Origin: G001797105 sp964528155
Lineage (GTDB): Bacteria > Chloroflexota > Anaerolineae > Anaerolineales > E44-bin32
DNA: 12,270 nucleotides
Direction: 5' to 3'
Assembly: GCA_964528155.1 (NCBI GenBank)
Contig: CAZGRL010000108.1
Span: 1-12,270 of the forward strand
A program made the translations under genes and the position numbers. Below the pieces are notes generated by a model that had not been told where the DNA came from, searched no databases, and saw only the letters and a program-made list of their open reading frames with translations. Shown here one piece after another: positions 1-7,318 of the stretch (positions are counted from its first letter, which is position 1; every line of letters begins with the position of its first letter).

Positions 1-215
1 CCATCCTCAACCTCAATGTTGACTCTAGCGTTTTGGTCTTGATGAGATCCGACAACGGGATTCGTTGATTGGTCGGGGGCGTTGCCAACCCCGGTAGCTT
101 CTTCGCGTTCCCCGCGGACGTTGCGCGAGTCTCAGCCGCAGATTGTCTCCCTAACAATCAATGGATTCGTCGCCACAATCTCGGGCGTCAGGACAACCTG
201 GAAGGGATGCGAGTC
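1..215. other. Non-coding left flank downstream of the minus-strand operon
   Basis: I see no convincing gene here. The short open frames have no start signal and no recognisable protein content. The stretch lies after the stop codon of the last minus-strand gene. It contains a weak 6-bp stem (141-146 with 154-159, 7-nt loop) and a short GC stem around 74-93, but neither is followed by a T-run, so I cannot name an operon terminator. The first 60 bases are more AT-rich than the rest. A possible start codon at the extreme left edge is discussed among the rejected items. Confidence 0.5.
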
Positions 216-222
216 TCAGCCG
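125..222. repeat. 14-bp direct repeat, two copies 84 bp apart
   Basis: The 14-mer GCGAGTCTCAGCCG occurs at 125-138 and again at 209-222. The second copy contains the stop codon (216-218) of the last gene of the minus-strand operon. The sequences on either side of the two copies do not match, so this is not a long duplication. Chance identity of 14 bases somewhere in 12 kb is possible, but two copies this close together are less expected. I assign no function. Confidence 0.4.
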
Positions 223-1304
223 TTGAGAAGGATGACCAGCAATCCCGACCAGAACAGACTGTAGTTGAGCGGTCGCCTCAAATTGTACCTTCCGGCGAAT
301 AACAGAGTCGCCAGGACAAGGCCGCTGGCCACCCGAACGATACCCAGTGGCTCCCGGAAGGTCGAGAAGGGTAGAAACGGGATGACCGCGGCGTTGAGCA
401 GAAGGGCGAACGCCTCCGGCTGGCGTGCCCCACCCCACGCGGACCGAATCGAGGCGAAGATCCCCCAGATCGACGGCAGGACGATGCTGGGTCCGAAAAT
501 GAGAACGAAGACCAGTAGCACGGGAAGACTGACCGCGCCGATGCGCCACAGTCCCATGAAGGGGATCCATTCGAATGGAGTGGCAAGCGCCCCTCCGCTC
601 CCCACTCCCGGCGCGCCGAATGTTCGCCACAGCCACACTTGCCACAGTCCAAAGGCAAGGCCTCCAAGGGCCATGCCGAGGAGCCTGCGGCGTGGCGCTG
701 CCTGTATCACATCCGCAGCAAGCGCGGCTGCCCAGAAGATGAGGATGGTTTCTTTGGCGAACAGGCCCAATCCCAACAAGACCGGACCAGCGAGATCTTT
801 GCCGCGCTGACGCGCCAACCATCCGGCCGCGGCCAATGCGTAGGCACAGGGTTCGGTGAGATCCGTTCCAACGCCGACAACGAGCCCGACCCAGAGCCCG
901 TATCCTAATGCATAGCCTGGCCAAACACCATACCCGGCCAGCGTCTCCGCAACGGCCCACGTACCCAGGAATTGTGCGATGACGTTGACCGCCAACAGGG
1001 ACCACGGTATCCCTTCGGGATTCCCAAGGGCCAGGAAGCGGGACACCAGCGGATACAGAATGCGCTGGTAGCGGTAGGAGGGGACATCAAGTCGCGTAGC
1101 CACCGCTCCAGGGGAAGGATCGAGAGCGATGTAATAGGCGAACTGCCCGTCGTAGCCGTCTGCTGCAGCCGCCTGGCCTGGAAGCTCGGCCAGGGATAGA
1201 GCGTCCCAATTCGCCCGAGCCAGACGCCACCCGGTGTATAGGAAGCATACACCGAGGGCAACCAGCGCCGGCCAGAGGACCCTCAGCCGCGGCTTTGACG
1301 CCAC
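216..1304 (-). CDS. Polytopic membrane protein, GT-C-like (type C)
   Basis: This 362-residue protein is almost entirely hydrophobic, with about eight to ten predicted membrane segments. After the first segment (about 9-28) comes an extracytoplasmic loop with a DGYDGQFAYY motif (49-58) and then YRYQRILYPLV (77-87), a combination I associate with bacterial GT-C-like membrane proteins. An AKET motif (183-186) lies in a later segment, and FSTFREPLGIVR (313-324) lies near the C terminus. Acidic residues in the first outer loop are the usual catalytic hallmark of GT-C glycosyltransferases, so Asp49 and Asp52 are candidates. The start is GTG and overlaps the end of the preceding gene by 22 nt. No upstream Shine-Dalgarno is obvious, which suggests translational coupling. 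It is the last gene of the five-gene operon. A lipid-linked-sugar transferase role is inferred; the substrate is unknown. Confidence 0.75.
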   Translation of the reverse strand: MASKPRLRVLWPALVALGVCFLYTGWRLARANWDALSLAELPGQAAAADGYDGQFAYYIALDPSPGAVATRLDVPSYRYQRILYPLVSRFLALGNPEGIPWSLLAVNVIAQFLGTWAVAETLAGYGVWPGYALGYGLWVGLVVGVGTDLTEPCAYALAAAGWLARQRGKDLAGPVLLGLGLFAKETILIFWAAALAADVIQAAPRRRLLGMALGGLAFGLWQVWLWRTFGAPGVGSGGALATPFEWIPFMGLWRIGAVSLPVLLVFVLIFGPSIVLPSIWGIFASIRSAWGGARQPEAFALLLNAAVIPFLPFSTFREPLGIVRVASGLVLATLLFAGRYNLRRPLNYSLFWSGLLVILLNG

Positions 1305-3535
1305 AACAAACCGATCAGAGCCAGCCAGGCAATCGCGCTAAGTCCCAGGCCGACCCAGAACGAAGACGGTGAATACTCGAACCGGACCGTGTGCTCTCCT
1401 CCTGGCACACTGACGGCTCGAAAGAGGTAGTCGGCACGGTAGATCTCGACCTTGCCATCGTCGACAAAGGCGCGCCATCCGGGGTACCAGACATCCGAAA
1501 GTACGAGCCATGCTTGCGCATCCGTCGAGACATGGATCTGGACCTCATTCGGATCGGCGCTCGGGATGACTTCCGCATCTGCGACGATATCTGCGGATTG
1601 CGAGGACCCGGTTCCCTCGAGTACGACCGCCTCGTCAGGGATGAACACCGGATCGAGAACGTTGGCGAGCGCTTCCGGTCCGCTTGCCACCCACCGCGCC
1701 GATCCGACGACCCGCACCCGCCGTGCATTCTCAACATTTGTCTGTCTGAGCCGTCCGTTGTCGTCCAGGAATTCGAAGGAAGAAACGCCCATGAGTTGGA
1801 GGATCGCCGGTTGATGATCGGTCTTCAACCCATCCAGCCCGTCGACAAGGACGGCATACCGTTCCGGAAGGATCGGATCGAAGTTGTTGGCCGAGCTTCG
1901 GCTCTGCAGGATGAGCGTGTTCGGGATCCCCAGGTCCAACAGCGAGTCTATTGTCAGGTTCGAATGAAAGCCGGAGAACGGGAAGGCATCCACGAATTTC
2001 AGCTTGTACTCGGCCTCGGCTGTCATGTACGAGCGATGGCTTTCTTCGGCTCCTGTCAGGTCTCCTCGCGACGCGAATACGGACGAGTCGATGCTGGGGT
2101 TCAACCCGACTCCTACCAGAGTCAAATCGAGCAGCACGAACCCGCCAGCCAGCCACACCCATCGGTTGGACCTATCGAGCGGATGAACCAACGTCAGGAT
2201 GCCTGTCACGCACAGCAGGCCTCCCGCCCATGCCAGCCCTCGGACGAACGTGGGCTGGACACCATCGAGGATGAAGGGGCCAAGTGGCGAAACGAGCATG
2301 ACGACGCCGGCCCCGACCGTGCCCAAACGGGACCAGTACAGCCCTCGACCCGTCGGCCTCCCCCACTCGTCGACCCCGACGGCTGCCAGAAGGGCCACAC
2401 AGAATACGAGGACCAGGGTCCAACGGGTTGGAGCCTGGAACAGATCGAAGCTCGGTACGTGGTCAAACAGGAACGGGAATACCGGTGTGTTCTTTCCCAG
2501 GGCCAACAGGAGCGAGAGCCCACCAGCGACAGCGAGGAAGCGTACGAGACCGGAGTGAGGCCGACACGCGCGAGACTGCCGCATCAATCCGGCGATGGCC
2601 ATGACCACCGGCAGGACACCGACGTAGATCGCGTCCTCCCAGAAATTGCCGTAGCCCCAATAGTCGCCGGAGGCCGGGTTGCCGAACAGGCTCGGGGCGA
2701 TCAACCCGATGAGACGCCAGGGCCAGAACGAGTACGTCAGGGCGAAATCGCGGCTGACGGCCGCACTCCTTTGGGAATTCGCCAGATACTCGAGCGTCGG
2801 GATCAACTGGATGGCTGCCAGCGCGAATCCGAATGCGCCAGCGAGTGCCAGTCCGGTCACTACGCGGACTGGACTTCGATCCCCTCGCCTTTCGAAGGTC
2901 CGCCACAACATCCAGCTCACCACCAGGACCAGTGAATACCAGGCCGTCTGCGCATGTCCTGCAAGCCACTGCATTGAAAAGACAAGCGACAACAGCGCCG
3001 TCGAAGGGATCATCGAGGACCACGCCCGATCGCGTGCGGTTGCCTCGATGAGATTCTCTGCCGCCAGGATGAGCCAGGGAAGCCAGGCCGCTGCGGCATT
3101 GATCGTAAGGAATCCGGCCCTTGCGACCATGTAGCCGGAAAGGCTGAAGGCCAATCCGGCGATGACTTGAGCGAGATCGCCCACGCCGAGTCTTCTTGCC
3201 AGAAGCGCCATGCCCCAAGCAGCCCAGATCAGGTGGAGGGCGACCAAGAACCCACCACCCCACGCGGGACCTGTCAAGCCGAGCAGCAGATTTGGCGGGT
3301 AGAGCAGCGCCGATTGGTAGTTCGCCAGCAACGGCGCTCCCATCCCAAGAAGTGGATTCCAAAGCGGGATATGGCCAAGCGAAGCAACCTTCAACGCCAG
3401 CTCGCGCCAGGGGATGAACTGCAGCATCGGCGTGCCCCAGTAGAGTGCTTCGCCTCGAACGAGCATGGGCCCGAACAGAATCAATGGGCCCGCGGTCAAC
3501 AGGACGGCTCGCGCCCACTTCTGCGGCACTCTCAT
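1283..3535 (-). CDS. YfhO-like membrane protein, second copy (type A2)
   Basis: This 750-residue protein has about 12-13 membrane segments in the first 480 residues, then a soluble outer domain and a final membrane segment (about 726-746). Features typical of the YfhO family (Bacterial membrane protein YfhO) are IPLWNP (56-61) in the first outer loop, FDLFQAPTRW (363-372), and the C-terminal YPGWRAFVDDG (684-694) followed by VPGGEHTVRFEYSP. B. subtilis YfhO is known to be needed for glycosylation of lipoteichoic acid, so a GT-C transferase role is likely. It is a paralog of the protein at 5159-7318. Where that copy has Asp43 in the first loop, this one has Thr35, so the candidate acidic residue is missing. 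The ATG at 3535 has AGAGG 10 nt upstream. A 40-nt gap separates it from the preceding gene, and its end overlaps the next gene by 22 nt. Confidence 0.85.
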   Translation of the reverse strand: MRVPQKWARAVLLTAGPLILFGPMLVRGEALYWGTPMLQFIPWRELALKVASLGHIPLWNPLLGMGAPLLANYQSALLYPPNLLLGLTGPAWGGGFLVALHLIWAAWGMALLARRLGVGDLAQVIAGLAFSLSGYMVARAGFLTINAAAAWLPWLILAAENLIEATARDRAWSSMIPSTALLSLVFSMQWLAGHAQTAWYSLVLVVSWMLWRTFERRGDRSPVRVVTGLALAGAFGFALAAIQLIPTLEYLANSQRSAAVSRDFALTYSFWPWRLIGLIAPSLFGNPASGDYWGYGNFWEDAIYVGVLPVVMAIAGLMRQSRACRPHSGLVRFLAVAGGLSLLLALGKNTPVFPFLFDHVPSFDLFQAPTRWTLVLVFCVALLAAVGVDEWGRPTGRGLYWSRLGTVGAGVVMLVSPLGPFILDGVQPTFVRGLAWAGGLLCVTGILTLVHPLDRSNRWVWLAGGFVLLDLTLVGVGLNPSIDSSVFASRGDLTGAEESHRSYMTAEAEYKLKFVDAFPFSGFHSNLTIDSLLDLGIPNTLILQSRSSANNFDPILPERYAVLVDGLDGLKTDHQPAILQLMGVSSFEFLDDNGRLRQTNVENARRVRVVGSARWVASGPEALANVLDPVFIPDEAVVLEGTGSSQSADIVADAEVIPSADPNEVQIHVSTDAQAWLVLSDVWYPGWRAFVDDGKVEIYRADYLFRAVSVPGGEHTVRFEYSPSSFWVGLGLSAIAWLALIGLLWRQSRG

Positions 3536-3545
3536 GTGCGATCAA

Positions 3546-3550
3546 CCTCT
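3546..3550 (-). promoter_or_regulatory. Ribosome binding site AGAGG of the second YfhO-like gene
   Basis: On the minus strand AGAGG is followed by 10 nt and then the ATG at 3535. The spacing is slightly long but acceptable. It lies immediately after a hairpin (3551-3569), which could affect ribosome access. Confidence 0.5.
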
Positions 3551-3569
3551 CGGCTGGAAGCTTCCGCCG
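3551..3569 (-). promoter_or_regulatory. Hairpin in the only intra-operon gap
   Basis: On the minus strand this reads CGGCGGAAGCTTCCAGCCG. It folds into a seven-pair stem (CGGC and GGA with TCC and GCCG, one bulged A) around an AGCT loop. The core GGAAGCTTCC (3556-3565) is a perfect palindrome. It sits between the stop codon at 3576 and the ribosome binding site at 3546-3550. It has no T-run after it, so it is not a standard terminator. It could be an mRNA processing or stability element, or it could tune translation of the following gene. The function is inferred from position only. Confidence 0.4.
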
Positions 3570-3575
3570 CGCACT

Positions 3576-5162
3576 TCACGTATCGATGACCTCGTACACC
3601 TGGTAGTCGCCTTCGACAAAGACCTGTTTAAGGTACGCCTCGCCTTGAGGCGTCCAGCCTCCGAGGGCCCGTTCCTCGGGTCCCCAGAAAACGAGAGAGA
3701 TCCCATTCTGTTCGAGGAAGGCCGCGCGATCCATGGGCACCTCGCCTGCGCCATAGAAGGCTTCGATTTCAGGGAGGATCTCAGCCAACCCTGCGCTCTC
3801 CGGGCCATGGCCTGCAAGCACCCTGACAGGCGCCCAGGCCGGCAGCGCGTTGGCGGTGTCGAAAGAGGCCAGGACCAGCGACTCCGGGTTGGCCTCCTGC
3901 GCAATCCACTCGAAGGCGTGGATCTCGGTCGTCGGCCGAAAGATGGGCAAGCCGGGTCGCAGGCTGGCAGACAGGCTCCCACCTAGCAGGATGAGTGTCG
4001 TCGGCAACGAAAGCGCCAACACCGCAGGACCTAGCCACCGAGACCGGGCTCCGTCGCCCCTCCCGTGCGAGAGGCCGATCCCCGACAGGACGGCAAGGGC
4101 GACATAGGCCCCTTCCGGTAGGCGACGTTGAACATCCACGGGAGCGTACGCCAGGATCGGAACGATGATCACCCATGCAAGAGGAAGTAGCTGCGCCCGA
4201 GTCATGCCGGAAAGCAGTTTGCGCGCACCGATGAAGGCAGGAACGAGCAAGATTCCATAGGCGATCACGTAGTGTGCCGGTATTGGCGAGAGGATCCGAT
4301 TCTGGCGCGCCCATGCCTGGAGATACGGATCGGTGGCAAGTGCAACGATGTTGTACACGATGATCGGCGAAGCGACGATCGCGGCTTGCATCGCCCTGCT
4401 CAGCCACGTGCGCCATGGTCGCCAGTTCCGACGGGCATATGCATCACCTGCGAGCGCCAGCAGATGAGCGGCAACGACGGCCAGGGCAGTCACGACACTC
4501 AGAGGCTGGAACAGCCCCATGAGAAGGAACAGACCCCCGGCGAGCCACGCCCGGCGCGGGGCGTCACTCGACTCCATGTAGCACAAGAGCCCGATGAGCA
4601 GCAGAGACCTTGAGACGATAAGATGAGGCAGGCCAAATACCGCCAGGAAGCCGAATGTCTCGGGGGAATGGAAATCGAGTGGCAGGCTGCCTCCCCAGTT
4701 TCCCAGGCCCGTCATGACGAGAACCCAGCCAAGCCCTCCGCCGAGGGTTGCCACGGCAGTGACCCACTTGCGCCACGCGGGCCGATCGACAAAGGTCGCC
4801 GCAAAGCGATAGGTCGCCGGGATCAGAACGAAGATCGCCCCAACTCGGAAGATATGAAACAGGGCGACGAGCTGTTCGTGCAGCGCATCCCCGGCCGCCA
4901 ACTTCCCGAGGAGAATGTACGGCAGAAATGCCAGTACGCCCGGCTGAGGCTCGGCCGTATACGGCGTTCTGAACAGCCACGCACCACTTGATCCGGAGAG
5001 CATCTTGGCGATATACGAGTTGCCGTCTTGGACCGCAATTACAAAACCGGTGAACCGCCAGGACGACCCCTGGCTCAAGTAGCCGACGACGTACGGGATT
5101 GTGGTGACGATCGCGACGACGCCGGCGAAGGCCAGGCACCAGTTGCGCTCGGCGCGAGTCAT
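3576..5162 (-). CDS. Large GT-C-like membrane protein, second copy (type B2)
   Basis: This 528-residue protein has about ten to eleven membrane segments up to residue 400, then a soluble outer domain of about 120 residues. The first outer loop carries QDGNSYIAKM (45-54), then WLFRTPYTAEP (62-72). Later come ARQNRILSPIP (285-295) and APVDVQRRLPEGAY (340-353). All of these have counterparts in the protein at 7315-8892, so the two are paralogs. Asp46 in the first loop is a candidate GT-C catalytic acid. I chose the ATG at 5162 because it has GGAG six nt upstream and overlaps the stop of the preceding gene as ATGA. A longer frame reaching 5345 would add an Arg-rich tail inside the preceding gene that the paralog lacks. 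A lipid-linked-sugar transferase in surface glycan synthesis is the best guess; no close characterised homolog is recognised. Confidence 0.8.
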   Translation of the reverse strand: MTRAERNWCLAFAGVVAIVTTIPYVVGYLSQGSSWRFTGFVIAVQDGNSYIAKMLSGSSGAWLFRTPYTAEPQPGVLAFLPYILLGKLAAGDALHEQLVALFHIFRVGAIFVLIPATYRFAATFVDRPAWRKWVTAVATLGGGLGWVLVMTGLGNWGGSLPLDFHSPETFGFLAVFGLPHLIVSRSLLLIGLLCYMESSDAPRRAWLAGGLFLLMGLFQPLSVVTALAVVAAHLLALAGDAYARRNWRPWRTWLSRAMQAAIVASPIIVYNIVALATDPYLQAWARQNRILSPIPAHYVIAYGILLVPAFIGARKLLSGMTRAQLLPLAWVIIVPILAYAPVDVQRRLPEGAYVALAVLSGIGLSHGRGDGARSRWLGPAVLALSLPTTLILLGGSLSASLRPGLPIFRPTTEIHAFEWIAQEANPESLVLASFDTANALPAWAPVRVLAGHGPESAGLAEILPEIEAFYGAGEVPMDRAAFLEQNGISLVFWGPEERALGGWTPQGEAYLKQVFVEGDYQVYEVIDT

Positions 5163-7318
5163 CGTCTGCTCCATACCCATGCAGCCAACAGGACGAACAA
5201 CAGCGTGACGCCTACCCCAATGTAGACGCTCGTCGGCCGAAAGTCGAACTCGACGTCGTGTCTGCCCTCCGGAAGTTCGACGCCTCGCAGGATACCGAAC
5301 ACGGTTTCGACTGTTACCGGTCTGCCGTCCACCGTCGCCCGCCATCCGGGGTAAGCGAGCTCACTGATCACCAGCGTTCCCGGCCCCGTTGCTCGGATGC
5401 GTAGCACATCGACCGATCGTTCGATCCGATCGACGGGCGCCCATGCCGCGCCATCATCGATCGAAGGCTGCACCCAAGCCCTTGGGCGCGCGTTGATGTT
5501 GCGATACACGTAGGCGCCCTCGCGGCGCGTCTCAAGCGTCAGGCCGTCGGCCTGCAACGGATACTCGGAGACAACGTAGGTCACACTCAGCAGGCCGAGA
5601 CCCTCCGAATCGGGCGTGACCGCCCACACCTTCGTCGGGTCGCCGTCCGGGAACGGTGGCAGCGTGACGCTGTAGTCTTGCGGTGAGAATCCCAGATTCG
5701 TTGCCATGAAATCGCGGTAGCTTGCGAGCTGCAGCGGGTCGATGCCATCGGCCAGCTCAAGACCGGCGTTCACCGCAGCGGGCTGTGGCAAGCTGTACGA
5801 CGGGGATAGACCCCGCCCGCCATCGACCTGCTGAGCCGCCCACTCAGCCAGATCGGCGCGTTGCCCCTCGGCTTGGCTTGCAGGAACGATACGTAGCGAA
5901 GCGATGCCCATCAATGCCAGATCGGCGCAGACGAGGAAGATCCAGCCCGCCATTCCGACCCGGGCGCCTATCGTTCCACGCAGCATGAAACCCAGCCATG
6001 CGAACGCCAACAGCGCCAACGCGATGCCCGTGAACGCCCGCTCACGAAGCAAAGGATCCGACGAACCGGGCTGGCGTATGCTCATACCGGCGAGGAGAAC
6101 CATCAGAGCGACGACGATGATCCCAATCCACAGCATTTGCTTGTGGCTACGCGCATGTTCGCGGCCGGGGAGGAGGGCTTGCAGTCCGAGGCCCGCCGGG
6201 ATGGCGAGCCCAAGCGATGTAAGGAAAAGAAACCTAGCCGGGACGCGCAGCAGACTGAGACCCGGAATGAGCAAGATTGCAGCCGGATAGAGGGGCAGCG
6301 TAGCACCCAACGCGAGCAGTACACCGCCGAGGGCCAGGCTCCACCAGAAGGTCGCCTTGGCCTGGCTTTCGACGAATCCGAGGGCAGCCAATACAATGAC
6401 GGCAATCCCGGGATAGGCGATCCACTCCGGCCAACCCCCGAAATCGGGGACGACGAGTCCTCTCAATTGATCCAGCGGAAGCGACAGCCCTACCCTCTGG
6501 GCCTCGCTCAGCCCCGCCCGGGTCGACAATTGGAGAAACTCCCACAGGGGCATCGCCAGGCCGGCGGAGATGCCCAGCGCGAAGGTCCCGGTAAACGCGG
6601 CGCTACCGGCCAGCCGCGCCAGGGAAAGCGAACCGCCGGCTTGTCTGTGGCTACGCGCAATTCGCGCCAGCGCATAGGCGAGACCCGCCATCGCGGCCGG
6701 CACGGACCAGCGCGGATCCGCCAGGAATGTCACGCCCAGAGCCACGCCCGCGAGCGCAGACCTCCGCAACCATTGCCCTTCGGCCGCCAGTGAACGGATG
6801 GCCGCGCCAGCCGAGAGGAGCACCCAGGGTGTCCAGCAAACCGCTTCGACCAGGCCAAGGTGACCCAGCCCGATGTGCCCGATCAGCTTCGGTGATCCGG
6901 CGAATGCCAGACCGGCGACGAGGGCGCCCGGTCTGCCGACTCCCTCAGCTCTAGCCAGGAGCGCCGCCCCCCAGCCCGCCCACGTGAGATGGAGCCAGAA
7001 AAGTATGTTGAAAGAGATGGCCGACGGGAAAAGCACCGCGACCCAGTTGGGGAGGTACCACATGCCTGACAGCGGGTCAGCCGCGAAAGGCGTTCCACTC
7101 AGGATCGACGGATTCCACAACGGAATCCGGCCGACGTCGAAGATACCGCGGTGCAAGAGGATCGCGCTCGGCCAGTGGGAGACCAAGAGATCGGAGTAGG
7201 CTCCGCCTCTCCAGAACGCCACGGAGGTCGGATGCAGCGTGAGCGGCGCCAACCACAACGCCGCGGCTGCGAGGAATGGGAGCACCTGGCGCGTCGGCTG
7301 GCCCCATCTCACCCTCAC
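5159..7318 (-). CDS. YfhO-like membrane protein, first copy (type A1)
   Basis: This 719-residue protein has about 12 membrane segments to residue 480, an outer domain, and a last segment (about 696-716). YfhO-type features are SDLLVSHWP (42-50) with candidate catalytic Asp43, IPLWNP (65-70), LLRVPARF (356-363), DGIDPLQLASYRDFM (524-538), and C-terminal AYPGWRATVDGRPV (655-668). The family includes B. subtilis YfhO, which works in lipoteichoic acid glycosylation, so transfer of a sugar from a lipid carrier on the outer membrane face is inferred. The start is GTG and shares GTGA with the stop of the preceding gene; its end shares ATGA with the next start. No strong ribosome binding site is seen, so translation is probably coupled. 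A second GTG lies two codons downstream. Confidence 0.85.
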   Translation of the reverse strand: MRVRWGQPTRQVLPFLAAAALWLAPLTLHPTSVAFWRGGAYSDLLVSHWPSAILLHRGIFDVGRIPLWNPSILSGTPFAADPLSGMWYLPNWVAVLFPSAISFNILFWLHLTWAGWGAALLARAEGVGRPGALVAGLAFAGSPKLIGHIGLGHLGLVEAVCWTPWVLLSAGAAIRSLAAEGQWLRRSALAGVALGVTFLADPRWSVPAAMAGLAYALARIARSHRQAGGSLSLARLAGSAAFTGTFALGISAGLAMPLWEFLQLSTRAGLSEAQRVGLSLPLDQLRGLVVPDFGGWPEWIAYPGIAVIVLAALGFVESQAKATFWWSLALGGVLLALGATLPLYPAAILLIPGLSLLRVPARFLFLTSLGLAIPAGLGLQALLPGREHARSHKQMLWIGIIVVALMVLLAGMSIRQPGSSDPLLRERAFTGIALALLAFAWLGFMLRGTIGARVGMAGWIFLVCADLALMGIASLRIVPASQAEGQRADLAEWAAQQVDGGRGLSPSYSLPQPAAVNAGLELADGIDPLQLASYRDFMATNLGFSPQDYSVTLPPFPDGDPTKVWAVTPDSEGLGLLSVTYVVSEYPLQADGLTLETRREGAYVYRNINARPRAWVQPSIDDGAAWAPVDRIERSVDVLRIRATGPGTLVISELAYPGWRATVDGRPVTVETVFGILRGVELPEGRHDVEFDFRPTSVYIGVGVTLLFVLLAAWVWSRR
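5169..5172 (-). promoter_or_regulatory. Ribosome binding site GGAG that sets the start at 5162
   Basis: On the minus strand GGAG is followed by six nt and the ATG at 5162. It lies inside the 3' end of the preceding gene. It decides between this ATG and in-frame ATGs at 5174 and 5180, and it shows that genes inside the operon use Shine-Dalgarno initiation, unlike the first gene. Confidence 0.7.

Noticed and set aside
1..24. A possible minus-strand start codon at 4-2 preceded by GAGG at six nt spacing
   Set aside because: Only one codon lies in the window, so coding potential cannot be judged. It could be the next gene of the operon.
135..147. A 12-mer (GCCGCAGATTGT) shared with the minus-strand promoter near 8894-8904
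   Set aside because: Several chance 12-mer matches are expected in 12 kb, and no -35 box accompanies this copy.
141..159. GATTGT/ACAATC hairpin as an operon terminator
   Set aside because: The stem has only six mostly weak pairs and no T-run follows on either strand.
1391..2935. A 514-codon open frame on the plus strand inside the second YfhO-like gene
   Set aside because: It is antisense to a strongly supported membrane protein. Its translation is polar and low-complexity with no recognisable domain, as expected for a GC-rich shadow frame.
2463..3545. A 360-codon minus-strand frame overlapping the second YfhO-like gene in another frame
   Set aside because: The Arg/Ser/Gly-rich translation has no motif. 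The alternative frame carries family motifs throughout.
5163..5345. A longer N terminus for the type B2 membrane protein
   Set aside because: The extra 61 codons lie in the preceding gene and encode an Arg-rich segment. The ATG at 5162 has a proper GGAG and an ATGA overlap.
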